From the NCBI RefSeq assembly GCF_024343775.1, contig NZ_RJUF01000010.1, positions 1 through 64,000 on the forward strand: DNA of 64,000 nt, read 5' to 3'. Below the pieces are notes generated by a model that had not been told where the DNA came from, did not search any database, and saw only the letters and a program-made list of their open reading frames with translations. Position 1 is the stretch's first letter; each line of letters begins with the position of its first letter. The stretch comes from Lacihabitans soyangensis. GTDB taxonomy: Bacteria > Bacteroidota > Bacteroidia > Cytophagales > Spirosomataceae. Below are positions 32,873 to 42,027 of the stretch, in pieces. The translations under genes were made by a program, and so were the position numbers.

Positions 32873-34797
32873 GCCAGATGACCTTGAATTTGTAAAGAAC
32901 GGACGGTTTCAACTATGCCTTTGGCATCGTAGCCACATTCTGCATATAGCTGATATTGTTCACCGTGTTCAACCAATCTGTCTGGTATACCGAGGCGTTT
33001 TACTTTAGAAGAATAGCCATGATCTACCATAAACTCCAAAATAGCCGAGCCAATTCCACCTTGTAGGCAACCGTCTTCTACTGTAATGACATGGGTGAAT
33101 TTCTCAAAAACCTCATGTAAGAGTGCTTCGTCCAAGGGTTTGGCAAAACGCATATCGTAATGTGCTACACTGAACTCCGGTTCAAGTGTTTCAATCGCCT
33201 TGATGACTTCATTCCCAGTTGGTCCAAAACTCAAAATTGCCAAGTCTTCACCTTCTTTTAGTTTTCGGCCTTCGCCAACTTTTATTTCAGAGAAGGGCTT
33301 TCTCCAATCTGGCATGACACCTTCGCCACGAGGATATCTGAGCGTTATGGCTTCGCCACCAGCTTGAAAACTATCTGATTGAGCTAGGAACATGAGGTTT
33401 CTTAACTCTTCTTCGTTCATAGGGGACGCTACCACCATATTAGGTATGCAACGCATAAACGCTATGTCATAAGCACCGTGGTGTGTGGGTCCGTCTGCAC
33501 CTGCAAATCCAGCCCTATCCAAGCAAAATATGACAGGTAAATTTTGGATGCAAACATCGTGAATCACTTGGTCATAAGCCCTTTGCATGAACGACGAATA
33601 GATGTTGCAGTATACGGCCAAACCTCTAGTGGCCATTCCGGCAGAAAGTGTAACCGCATGTTGCTCTGCTATACCGACATCAAAAGCCCTATCTGGCATG
33701 GCTTTCATCATTATATTCAACGATGAACCCGATGGCATGGCTGGTGTGATACCTACAATTTTTGGGTTTTTCTCGGCTAACTCTACAATCGTATGCCCAA
33801 AAACATCCTGATATTTGGGTGCGGTAGGATGAGTAATGATTTTTTTCTTGATTTCGCCCGTTACTTTGTCAAAAAGTCCCGGTGCGTGCCATTTGGTTTG
33901 GTCGAGTTCGGCCGGTGCATATCCTTTGCCTTTTACTGTAAGTACATGCAAAATTTTTGGCCCAGGGATATTTTTCATATCGTTCAGAACCGCAACCAAA
34001 TGGTCTATGTCATGGCCATCAATCGGCCCGAAATATCTTAAATTCAGTGCCTCAAAGAAGTTGCTTTGGCTTAGCAAGGCACCTTTCATGGCATTTTCTA
34101 CTTTCGCAACAATATCTCTGGCACTTTTGCCAAACTTGCTCATCTTGCCCAGCAAATTCCAAACCTCGTCTTTTACTTTGTTATAAGTTTTAGAAGTCGT
34201 TATATCTGTCAAATATTCTTTTAAGGCACCTACATTTGGATCTATGGCCATGCAGTTGTCGTTCAGAATAATCAACAAGTTGGCGTCGTTGATAGACCCA
34301 GCATGGTTCATGCCCTCAAATGCTAAACCTGCAGTAAGTGCTCCATCTCCAATAACAGCCACGTGCTGGCGGTGTTTTTCGCCGTTGTGCAGTGAACCCA
34401 TGGCCATACCTAAGGCTGCAGAGATAGAAGTGGATGAGTGTCCTACACCGAATGAATCATATTCGCTTTCTTTTCTTTTTGGAAACCCAGAAATGCCTCC
34501 ATATATACGATTAGTATAGAATTTATCTTTTCGGCCTGTTAAGATTTTATGGCCGTATGCCTGATGACCCACATCCCAGATGAGCTGATCATCAGGAGTG
34601 TTTAACACATAATGCAGGGCTACTGTCAATTCTACTACCCCTAGACTGGCTCCAAAATGCCCACCATGAACCGACACCATGTCTATAATGTACTGTCTTA
34701 ATTCTTGGCAAACCTGATGCATCTGGTCTGGCCTTAGTTTTTTTAAATCTTCTGGCAAATTTATGTCTTTCAGAAGATCACCCTGGGTAATTAGCAT
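32869..34797 (-). CDS. dxs: 1-deoxy-D-xylulose-5-phosphate synthase
   Basis: A 642-residue thiamine-diphosphate enzyme that condenses pyruvate and glyceraldehyde 3-phosphate, the entry step of the MEP isoprenoid pathway. Diagnostic stretches are HYVLNTPDDQLIWDVGHQAY (about 47-66), the TPP site GDGALTAGLAFEGMNHAG, LNDNCMAIDPNVGAL, and the second half with FDVGIAEQHAVTLSAGMA and FCLDRAGFAGADGPTHHGAY. Length is complete. It follows the rhomboid genes by 63 bp and is probably in the same mutL-rhomboid-dxs-ATPase transcription unit. Confidence 0.97.
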   Translation of the reverse strand: MLITQGDLLKDINLPEDLKKLRPDQMHQVCQELRQYIIDMVSVHGGHFGASLGVVELTVALHYVLNTPDDQLIWDVGHQAYGHKILTGRKDKFYTNRIYGGISGFPKRKESEYDSFGVGHSSTSISAALGMAMGSLHNGEKHRQHVAVIGDGALTAGLAFEGMNHAGSINDANLLIILNDNCMAIDPNVGALKEYLTDITTSKTYNKVKDEVWNLLGKMSKFGKSARDIVAKVENAMKGALLSQSNFFEALNLRYFGPIDGHDIDHLVAVLNDMKNIPGPKILHVLTVKGKGYAPAELDQTKWHAPGLFDKVTGEIKKKIITHPTAPKYQDVFGHTIVELAEKNPKIVGITPAMPSGSSLNIMMKAMPDRAFDVGIAEQHAVTLSAGMATRGLAVYCNIYSSFMQRAYDQVIHDVCIQNLPVIFCLDRAGFAGADGPTHHGAYDIAFMRCIPNMVVASPMNEEELRNLMFLAQSDSFQAGGEAITLRYPRGEGVMPDWRKPFSEIKVGEGRKLKEGEDLAILSFGPTGNEVIKAIETLEPEFSVAHYDMRFAKPLDEALLHEVFEKFTHVITVEDGCLQGGIGSAILEFMVDHGYSSKVKRLGIPDRLVEHGEQYQLYAECGYDAKGIVETVRSLQIQGHLA

Positions 34798-34860
34798 ATT
34801 GCGTTTAGTTATTTCATCTTAACTTACCGAAAAGCCAAAATGTTTATTTGTTTCCACAGC

Positions 34861-35760
34861 TTAGTCTTTTCTCTGACTAGCTTTGTACAATCTATTTTTT
34901 TCTTCTTTGGTGAGGCTTTCATAGCCCCCACCTTTATTGATTTTATCTAAAAGATAATCCACTTCGTCTTGGTTCGGAATGTTGTTGTCGTCGAAATACT
35001 CACCTCTGCTGTATTCTCCAACTGGGCTATATTTTTTCATGACCGTTTTCTTTTTAGGTTGGCCAATTTTCGAGAACCAAACAAAGAAATTTTCAATGGG
35101 CTGCGTAATATTCAGGCCGGTTCTCAAAAATTTGATTTGCAGATAACCAAATGTTGCCGCTCCTAAATTCAGAACACCAGCATGCGGGTTAAACAACAAC
35201 GAAAGTATTAAAAATGAGATAGCAACGATTCGTAATTTGATGAAAAACCTGAAAAACATCAGTTCATATTCAGGCAAAAGTGCTACTGCCGCAAACATGA
35301 CGGCATAAATACCGGCCGATGCACCATAAAGTTGGGTGGGGTGAGTTTGGTTTTTGTTTAAAACATTCAAAATTGCCCACAGACCCATGTAGAAAAACAC
35401 CGAAAAAATGGCACCTGTAATGTACACAATCATGGTTTTTCGTCCACCTAGAAAATCCACCAAGATGTTTCCAAACCAGAACAAAGCCAGTCCATTGAAT
35501 AAGACATCGAGTATACTAGAATTGGTGAAAGGGAAAACAATAAGTGACCAAGGCCGTTGGATTAGCTCAATAAATGAAGAACTTACGTAGAAGTTTTTCT
35601 GAACAAAAGCCTGATAGATAGCTGGGTTTGCAAAAAAAGTAAGGCTAAATTTCAGTACAACCAGAAATAAGAATACAAAAATATTTAGCAGGATCAACTG
35701 TATGACCTGATTGTTGTTTTTTCTAAAAGCATTCAATATGTCCGAAAATACACTTCTCAT
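34861..35760 (-). CDS. Rhomboid-family membrane protein lacking the catalytic histidine (DUF6576 tail)
   Basis: Starting at the ATG at 35760 it has 299 residues and about six TM helices. The loop serine is retained, Ser148 in LYGASAGIYA. The TM6 position that should be the catalytic His reads Asn198 (GVLNLGAATFGYL, where active rhomboids have AHLGG). The TM2 HxxxHxxxN motif is also changed to N-D-N (FTNSSILDVLFN). So the Ser-His dyad is broken and this is probably a pseudoprotease. The C-terminal 55 residues (NQDEVDYLLDKINKGGG, SLTKEEKNRLYKA) match the DUF6576 tail found on Bacteroidota rhomboids. It is 28 bp after an intact rhomboid gene. Confidence 0.87.
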   Translation of the reverse strand: MRSVFSDILNAFRKNNNQVIQLILLNIFVFLFLVVLKFSLTFFANPAIYQAFVQKNFYVSSSFIELIQRPWSLIVFPFTNSSILDVLFNGLALFWFGNILVDFLGGRKTMIVYITGAIFSVFFYMGLWAILNVLNKNQTHPTQLYGASAGIYAVMFAAVALLPEYELMFFRFFIKLRIVAISFLILSLLFNPHAGVLNLGAATFGYLQIKFLRTGLNITQPIENFFVWFSKIGQPKKKTVMKKYSPVGEYSRGEYFDDNNIPNQDEVDYLLDKINKGGGYESLTKEEKNRLYKASQRKD

Positions 35761-35793
35761 CAGCAATGTTATTGAACGAAAACGAACACGAAT

Positions 35794-36453
35794 TTAATAA
35801 TAATTTCTTTTTGAAAAGCCAAAAAACTTTAATAAAATAAATCCAGTCAGCAATCCACCTAAATGTGCAAAATGTGCGATCCCAGATTGTAGGCCTGCGG
35901 TGCCTTGTACCAATTCATAAACGCCGTATAAAGCTACAAAGTACTTCGCCTTCAAAGGAAACGGGAAAAACAGTAGCATCATTTCAACGTTTGGAAAAAG
36001 AAATCCAAAAGCCATCAATATGCCGAAAATTGCACCTGAGGCTCCCACCATTGGGATTTGAGCTTGACGAAGATATTCCATACTGTCAACCGACATGTTA
36101 GACATTTCGTAAAAGTCTAATGCTGAGTTTAATACCGCAGCACCAACGCCACAAACCAGATAGTAGATTATAAACTTCTTGGAACCCATAAATGTTTCAA
36201 GGGCTGAGCCAAAAATAAACAAACCGAACATATTGCTGAATAAGTGACCTATGCCGCCATGTAAAAACTGATAACTAATAAACTGCCAAGGTTTGAAGAG
36301 CGGATTGAATAATTCAGGCGAGTTGGGCAAGAGCGGATTAAAAAAAGCAAAATATTGATGTATAAAATTTACGGAGTAAAGCATCGAAAAAATATGCACT
36401 CCCACATTAATTATCAAAAGGTTTTTCACCATCGGTGTTATTCTATCAAACAT
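35794..36453 (-). CDS. Rhomboid intramembrane serine protease
   Basis: A 219-residue six-TM rhomboid with a complete active site. TM2 carries His65, His70 and Asn74 (QFLHGGIGHLFSN). The catalytic Ser139 is in VGASGAIFG and the catalytic His197 in AHFAHLGG. It would cut membrane proteins inside the bilayer. It lies 55 bp after mutL and 28 bp before the second rhomboid, the same order as in other Bacteroidota. Confidence 0.93.
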   Translation of the reverse strand: MFDRITPMVKNLLIINVGVHIFSMLYSVNFIHQYFAFFNPLLPNSPELFNPLFKPWQFISYQFLHGGIGHLFSNMFGLFIFGSALETFMGSKKFIIYYLVCGVGAAVLNSALDFYEMSNMSVDSMEYLRQAQIPMVGASGAIFGILMAFGFLFPNVEMMLLFFPFPLKAKYFVALYGVYELVQGTAGLQSGIAHFAHLGGLLTGFILLKFFGFSKRNYY

Positions 36454-36507
36454 ATTTTTTGGTTTTGATATTTAAAGAAATTTCGGGCGGAATTGGTTCA
36501 AAATTGT

Positions 36508-38364
36508 TCAATTCAGCAACAAGTTAGCTATTTTTTCTAAACTTAAGATGCTCATCACTGGTTTGCCATCGGGGCTCACCGAGGGCATTGATGTTTCAAA
36601 AAGTTGATTGATAAGGCTCGACATCTCCAATTTTGACAAGGATTTGCTCATTTTGGTAGCATTTCTTTTCGCCAAAGTCTTGGCCAAGGCCTCTTTTTTG
36701 TCCACTTTCTGGTTGTTTTCGTTGATTTTGTATTGTTCAATAATGCTCTTGAACAACACGCCCTCGTCCTCGTCCATAAATTGGCTCGGAACACCGTTTA
36801 TGAGGTAAGTGTTCTGCCCAAACTCTTCCACATTGAAGCCGATGTTTCTGATCATGTCTATGATTTCAAAACTCATGGCATAGTCTATGGCGGTTAAAGT
36901 TACCGTTTTTGGAAACAAAAGCTGTTGGGAGGCATTTGGTTGGGTGTTGATTTCTTTGAGGTACTTTTCGTAGAAAATACGTTCGTAAGCATTTTGCTGG
37001 TCAATGAGCATAAGGCCGCTCTTCACTTGTGCTATAATGTATTGAAAGTGGACCTGTATCGCATTGATGTCAGTGCCATCTTTCGGTAACTGCACGAGGT
37101 CTTCAACCCTATTAGCCTTGCTACTAAATATAACTTGTTGGGTTTCTTCAGCTTCTTGATTTATTCTTGAACCAAAACCCTCAAATAATTTTTCCCAATT
37201 GCCACGGTTACTTTTTTGGTTTATTTCACCCAGACTTCTTGGTTCCCTGTCAAAATTTGATATAGCTGTATCGGCATCCGGTCTGATATTTTGCGGTTCC
37301 AAACTCGGCGAAGGAGATTTTTGTGTTATAAAGTTTCCGATGTTTATATCTGCTTCAAAATCAATACTTGGCGTAAGATTATACACGCCGATCGCCTGTT
37401 TGACAGCCGATCTAAGAATGGCATAAATGGCCTTTTCGTCGTCAAACTTTATCTCCGTTTTGGTTGGGTGAATGTTAATATCAATATGACTGGGGTCTAT
37501 TTCTATAAAAAGTGCATAAAACGGATGCGAACCTTGCGGAATGGTGGACTCAAATGCCCCCGTAACAGCGTGATGCAAGTAGCTGCTTTTTATAAAACGT
37601 TTATTTACAAAGAAATACTGCTCGCCTCGGGCTTTTTTGGCGGTTTGTGGATTGCCCACATAGCCATTTATTTTTATAAAACTGGAGTCTATTTGGCATT
37701 GAGCCAGTTGGTCCCTGTAGCTTTTGTCGAGCACGTCCACTATTCGTTTGCTTAGTTTGGCTTCGGGTAAATTATAGATTTCTATATCGTTGTGAAAGAG
37801 TGAAAACTGAACTTCGGGATGTGCCAATGCAATTCTTTGAAACTCCTCAATGATGTGTTTCATCTCTACCGGATTGCTTTTTAGGAAGTTTCTCCGAGCC
37901 GGTACATTAAAGAATAGATTTTTTATGGCCAGATTGGTCCCTTGTGGACTTTGTACAAACTCTTGCGTTTTGATATCTGAGCCCTCTATTTTTATTAGCG
38001 TTGCGAGTTCATCTTCGGCTCTTTTGGTGCGGAGTTCTACTTGTGCTACGGCTGCAATAGAGGCCAAAGCCTCACCTCTGAAGCCCATGGTACGGATATT
38101 GAACAAATCTGCAGATTCTTTGATTTTCGAGGTGGCGTGTCTTTCAAAACACATGCGGGCATCGGTTGGAGACATGCCTTGGCCGTTGTCTATAACCTGA
38201 ATAAGCTGTTTTCCGGATTCTTTGATGATAAGTTGTACAGAACTCGCTTTGGCATCAATGGAGTTCTCCATGAGTTCTTTCACCACCGAAGCAGGTCTTT
38301 GCACAACCTCACCTGCGGCTATTTGGTTGGCTATTGAGTCTGAAAGAAGTCTTATTACGTCCAT
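36508..38364 (-). CDS. mutL: DNA mismatch repair protein MutL
   Basis: A 618-residue MutL. The N-terminal GHKL ATPase is intact: IAAGEVVQRPASVVKELMEN (about 15-34), DNGQGM, and IRTMGFRGEALASIAAV. The transducer domain ends near residue 330. The C-terminal dimer domain carries a degenerate endonuclease motif: DQQNAYERIFYE where nicking MutLs have DQHA(X)2E(X)4E, SPDGKP in place of C(P/N)HGRP, and no ACR motif. Metal-binding residues are therefore mostly lost and the protein probably does not nick DNA. It is the first gene of the minus-strand unit running down to 32075. Confidence 0.95.
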   Translation of the reverse strand: MDVIRLLSDSIANQIAAGEVVQRPASVVKELMENSIDAKASSVQLIIKESGKQLIQVIDNGQGMSPTDARMCFERHATSKIKESADLFNIRTMGFRGEALASIAAVAQVELRTKRAEDELATLIKIEGSDIKTQEFVQSPQGTNLAIKNLFFNVPARRNFLKSNPVEMKHIIEEFQRIALAHPEVQFSLFHNDIEIYNLPEAKLSKRIVDVLDKSYRDQLAQCQIDSSFIKINGYVGNPQTAKKARGEQYFFVNKRFIKSSYLHHAVTGAFESTIPQGSHPFYALFIEIDPSHIDINIHPTKTEIKFDDEKAIYAILRSAVKQAIGVYNLTPSIDFEADINIGNFITQKSPSPSLEPQNIRPDADTAISNFDREPRSLGEINQKSNRGNWEKLFEGFGSRINQEAEETQQVIFSSKANRVEDLVQLPKDGTDINAIQVHFQYIIAQVKSGLMLIDQQNAYERIFYEKYLKEINTQPNASQQLLFPKTVTLTAIDYAMSFEIIDMIRNIGFNVEEFGQNTYLINGVPSQFMDEDEGVLFKSIIEQYKINENNQKVDKKEALAKTLAKRNATKMSKSLSKLEMSSLINQLFETSMPSVSPDGKPVMSILSLEKIANLLLN

Positions 38365-38469
38365 TTACTTTTTGCTGAAAAAAATTAAATGGCAAAGGTC
38401 AGGAATTTGGGAGGAAATTCCGAATGGCCTACTGAAGATATTTAAGATTGCTCAAAAAATAAGCCAGCC

Positions 38470-38934
38470 TTATTTTTCAAAAACCAACTGGACACCTTGG
38501 TCCAATTTGTTTTTAACTTTTTTGAGCGATACATTGGGTTCAGATTCGCGGTTCCAACAGAATCCATCTTTGATTGGATTTGGGTAGCCGTTTTTTTCAA
38601 AAATCTTGAAGAAGAAAGCGTCAAAAATGTCATCGCTATCTTTTTCGGTGTTCATAAATACCTCTACCTGGATTTTTTCGAGCTTGTTAAAGACACTTCT
38701 GAAATACAGAATATCAATGGTTTCCATTTTAGAATTTGTAAAGGAAACACCTACGTATTCTTTTTCTCTTTCAAAAACCTTGAAACGTTCTTTGGCGATA
38801 ATTTCGTCAAGGTCTTGACCAAAAGAAAAACCTCGGAAAATTCCATCGGCGGAATCAAAGATTTTATTGGTCAACTTATCGATTGGCGAATCAATACTCC
38901 TCTTTTTAGGGTAAGTTATGGCTAATGGGTTCAA
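38470..38934 (-). CDS. Hypothetical soluble protein
   Basis: A 154-residue protein with no signal or membrane segment. The middle shows alternating strands and helices: DEIIAKERFKVFEREKEYVG, ETIDILYFRSVFNKLEKIQV, EVFMNTEKDSDDIFDAFFFK. It ends NKLDQGVQLVFEK. I do not recognise the family. It lies 105 bp upstream of mutL in the same direction and may share its promoter region. Confidence 0.6.
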   Translation of the reverse strand: MNPLAITYPKKRSIDSPIDKLTNKIFDSADGIFRGFSFGQDLDEIIAKERFKVFEREKEYVGVSFTNSKMETIDILYFRSVFNKLEKIQVEVFMNTEKDSDDIFDAFFFKIFEKNGYPNPIKDGFCWNRESEPNVSLKKVKNKLDQGVQLVFEK

Positions 38935-39013
38935 TTTTTACTTAAAGGGTTGGTTAAAAACGATACTAAAGTACTAATAAAAAGCATATTATTAATAATT
39001 CGAAAGTGTTTTT

Positions 39014-40405
39014 TTACATATCTCTCGATATTCCAAAGAAGAATTTCTTTTCTCCCTTTTGGTTTATCGAATAATATATTCTGACGTTGCTATTGTACCA
39101 TGTGACAATATCCAGTCCCACACCACCACCGTTTAACAATTTGTTGGCTAATCGAGAATTACTGTAAACGGGAATGTAGTTTTTTATGTAGCCACTGTCG
39201 AAGTAAATGTTTGGATAGATGGCCAAAGGTAATGTGCTGAACTGGGATAGTTTGATGATATTCTTTAGATTAAACTCTTTTTTTAGGAGCTCATATTTTA
39301 AGGTATTTTTCCATAAACCATAATTTTGACCATCAATTACGTACAATTCATAACCCCGAACCAGATTGTTGGAAAACCCTAAACCTGTTATAAGTGGGTA
39401 GTACTGTTTTTGAGGAGTTGATAGCTTGGCTCTCAGGCTCGTTTCCCAAAAAAAAGATTTATTGAGTGGTTTGTAGAAAGAAAAGAGCCCAAAAATGTTG
39501 GTTTGGTTATAGCCTTTTTTTACATAAAAATTACTTAATTGGGTGTAAAGCAGCTTGCCACTTAGTGGATATTGTCGATTGTCTCGTTGGTCGAAGCGAT
39601 AATCATAGGTAAAACTAAAAACCTCTTGTTTGGTGGTATTTACACCGAAATAGTTGGGGTTTAATTTGCTAATAGTGTCCGAAATGGTAGTGTTGGTATA
39701 ACCCAGATTGATAGTATGAAAATGATACAGGGCATTGCGAAGCCTAAGTTCGAAAATAGCCCCTTTGCGTTCTCTCATCCTTTTTTCGCTCACAAAAAAG
39801 TCAAGCTTATCGTTCCATGTTCTGTAGGCCATCGTACGTTGGGTGGAGTAAAAAGCTCCTGCCCGAATACCAATTCTTTTACGTTTGTCTATGTAAGGTT
39901 TGGCGTAGGATAGCTCAAAATATGGCACAAAGCCACCCATTATTTTAGCTCTTAGTTGGTCATTGTTACCAGATAGATTAAAATGTTTGGCGTTGATACC
40001 GTAGGTAAGTCGGGTGAGGTCGCGGTTTCGTTCGTACCACCATTCGTTCAGACTTCTATCGGCTAGCAGCACTTCAGGTAGAACCACCAGATACCACCTT
40101 TCTTTCAGAACTATATAAATATCAGTGAATTGGTCGTTCGAATTATAGAGGATGTTAACTGTCAAGAAAAGATTGGTGTTGATGAGATTCTGCTTGCTTC
40201 TTTCTATGTATTTTTCTAGATCTACAGATGACAGACTATCCCCGACTTTAAAATTAAGTTCTCTAAGAATAATTCCCTCCTTGGTTTTCGAATTACCCGA
40301 AACTTCTATTTTGTTTATTTTTAGAAGGTTTTGGGCATATAAGTTTCCGCCATACCACACAATCAAAACTAAACTTATGACCCTTTTTATGCTCCCAATC
40401 TTCAT
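39014..40405 (-). CDS. Omp85-family outer-membrane protein (POTRA plus barrel)
   Basis: A 463-residue protein with a signal peptide ending near residue 24 (GGNLYA-QN). One POTRA domain follows (about 27-105: KINKIEVSGNSKTKEGIILR, then LINTNLFLTVNILYN, then FTDIYIVLKERW). The remaining 350 residues are the Bac_surface_Ag 16-stranded barrel, including SFTYDYRFDQRDNRQYPLSG (the strand before loop 6), GFSNNLVRGYELYVIDGQN carrying the VRGY motif of loop 6, and the C-terminal NVRIYYSINQKGEKKFFFGI. A single POTRA rather than BamA's five points to a TamA-like or two-partner-type role. Confidence 0.87.
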   Translation of the reverse strand: MKIGSIKRVISLVLIVWYGGNLYAQNLLKINKIEVSGNSKTKEGIILRELNFKVGDSLSSVDLEKYIERSKQNLINTNLFLTVNILYNSNDQFTDIYIVLKERWYLVVLPEVLLADRSLNEWWYERNRDLTRLTYGINAKHFNLSGNNDQLRAKIMGGFVPYFELSYAKPYIDKRKRIGIRAGAFYSTQRTMAYRTWNDKLDFFVSEKRMRERKGAIFELRLRNALYHFHTINLGYTNTTISDTISKLNPNYFGVNTTKQEVFSFTYDYRFDQRDNRQYPLSGKLLYTQLSNFYVKKGYNQTNIFGLFSFYKPLNKSFFWETSLRAKLSTPQKQYYPLITGLGFSNNLVRGYELYVIDGQNYGLWKNTLKYELLKKEFNLKNIIKLSQFSTLPLAIYPNIYFDSGYIKNYIPVYSNSRLANKLLNGGGVGLDIVTWYNSNVRIYYSINQKGEKKFFFGISRDM

Positions 40406-40533
40406 TCTTTAAATCTATTCCGCTACCAGCCAAATCACAATATTACTCAATTATATTTTAATAAATATTCAAAAGAATCAACTAGAATATAATTTTTTTA
40501 ATTTGTTTTGTAAAAATACTAACACTAAAACCT

Positions 40534-41874
40534 ATGAATATGAATTTTAAACCCAAGCTGACCTTTGCCAATATTATCAACATGAACGTTGGTTTTTTTG
40601 GCATTCAGTACAGTTTTGGATTGCAACAAAGTGCTGTGAATCCCATTTATGACATGCTCGGAGCCAGTCCTGACCAAATCCCGATCTTAAACCTTGCAGG
40701 ACCAATGACCGGCCTTTTGATTCAACCTATCATTGGTGCAATGTCTGACAAAACTTGGTCACCTAAGTTTGGAAGACGTAAACCTTACTTTTTCATTGGA
40801 GCTATTATGTGTAGTTTGGCCTTGTTTCTCTATCCATTTAGCAGTTCTCTTTGGATGGCGGCAGGCCTGCTTTGGCTTTTGGATGTAGGCAACAACACTG
40901 CAATGGAGCCCTACAGAGCATTTATTGCTGACAAGTTAGATGCTTCACAACAGCCAACGGGTTTTCAGGCACAAAGCTTTTTTACTGGTTTAGGACAAAC
41001 TTTAGTCAACTTGTCTATTTTTGTTTTTCCCATGTTATTTCTAGGGACAAAAGGATCACTACCTACCTGGGTTTATGCTTCGTTTTTTTTAGGTGCGATT
41101 TGTTCGGTGGGATCTGTTTGGTGGAGTATGCGTACAACCGCTGAAATACCGCCAACTGATGACGAATTAGCCGAAATGAAATCTTCTCCCCTTAGTCTTT
41201 TGACACCATTCAAAGAAATACCAAAAGCAATTATGCAAATGCCAAAAGTGATGTGGCAGCTGGCTCTTGTGTATCTATTTCAGTGGTATGCCTTGTTTTG
41301 TTATTGGCAAAATTCGGCCAAAAGTATCGCACAATCAGTCTGGAAAACCAATGTTTATCAAGATAATCCGATTTACAATGAGGCTGTGAGTTGGTCTGGT
41401 TTAGTAAACGGTTGGTATAATATCGTGATGTTTTTGGTGGCCTTTAGTTTGGTTTATTTTGCAAAAAAATATTCTCCAAAAATGGTACATGCTTTCTGCC
41501 TGGTTCTGGCCGGAATTGGCTTTTTAGCTTTCCCGTTGATAGAGAATAAATACTTGTTATTTCCGGCCATAACAGGCTTTGGCATAGGTTGGGCAAGTAT
41601 GATGGGTATTCCGTATTTGATAGTGGTGGGTGCTATTCCGAAGGAAAGATATGGGGTGTACATGGGCATAATCAACATGATGATTGTGATACCGATGCTC
41701 ATTCAAACGCTTACTTTTGGCTATATTTTGAAGAATTTCCTGAATAATGATCCTGGGAAAGCAATAACCTTTGCAGGTGTCTTACTCTTAATCTCTGCAG
41801 TAGCTACTTTACTCATAAAGTCTGACAATAAAGTGGAGATTAGCAATATACCAATGGCGGGTGGTGGACACTAA
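40534..41874 (+). CDS. MFS transporter, GPH/SLC45-type sugar symporter
   Basis: A 446-residue protein with twelve predicted TM helices. The loop between TM2 and TM3 reads GRRKPYFFIGAIMC, and the MFS motif region shows MSDKTWSPKFGRRKP. AMEPYRAFIADKL fits SLC45/MelB-like sugar transporters, as does the large central loop with MRTTAEIPPTDDELAEMK. Likely substrates are sugars such as maltose or sucrose taken up with protons, which cannot be fixed from sequence. The terminator behind it ends the unit. Confidence 0.85.
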   Translation: MNMNFKPKLTFANIINMNVGFFGIQYSFGLQQSAVNPIYDMLGASPDQIPILNLAGPMTGLLIQPIIGAMSDKTWSPKFGRRKPYFFIGAIMCSLALFLYPFSSSLWMAAGLLWLLDVGNNTAMEPYRAFIADKLDASQQPTGFQAQSFFTGLGQTLVNLSIFVFPMLFLGTKGSLPTWVYASFFLGAICSVGSVWWSMRTTAEIPPTDDELAEMKSSPLSLLTPFKEIPKAIMQMPKVMWQLALVYLFQWYALFCYWQNSAKSIAQSVWKTNVYQDNPIYNEAVSWSGLVNGWYNIVMFLVAFSLVYFAKKYSPKMVHAFCLVLAGIGFLAFPLIENKYLLFPAITGFGIGWASMMGIPYLIVVGAIPKERYGVYMGIINMMIVIPMLIQTLTFGYILKNFLNNDPGKAITFAGVLLLISAVATLLIKSDNKVEISNIPMAGGGH

Positions 41875-41893
41875 AATCTAATAATATTATAGG

Positions 41894-41929
41894 AAAAAAC
41901 CGTGATTCTATGGTGTAATCGCGGTTTTT
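41894..41929 (+). terminator. Intrinsic terminator of the MFS gene
   Basis: AAAACCGTGATT pairs with AATCGCGGTTTT with one wobble, followed by T. It lies 20 bp after the stop. Confidence 0.78.
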
Positions 41930-41984
41930 GTGTTTAAAAGGTCATTAAATTGTCGTAAGTCATAAATACAACGGTGCATTTTTG

Positions 41985-41992
41985 TACTTTTG
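41985..41992 (+). promoter_or_regulatory. Candidate -7 element of the comA operon
   Basis: TACTTTTG is followed by CA and matches TAnnTTTG, 36 bp before the ATG at 42028. No -33 TTG at the usual spacing. Confidence 0.45.
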
Positions 41993-42027
41993 CATTTTAT
42001 TTTAGAATATAAAAATATACAGAAAAA

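Noticed and set aside
37291-37755. 154-residue plus-strand open frame antisense to mutL
   Set aside because: It lies antisense to conserved MutL coding sequence, with no domain and no promoter.
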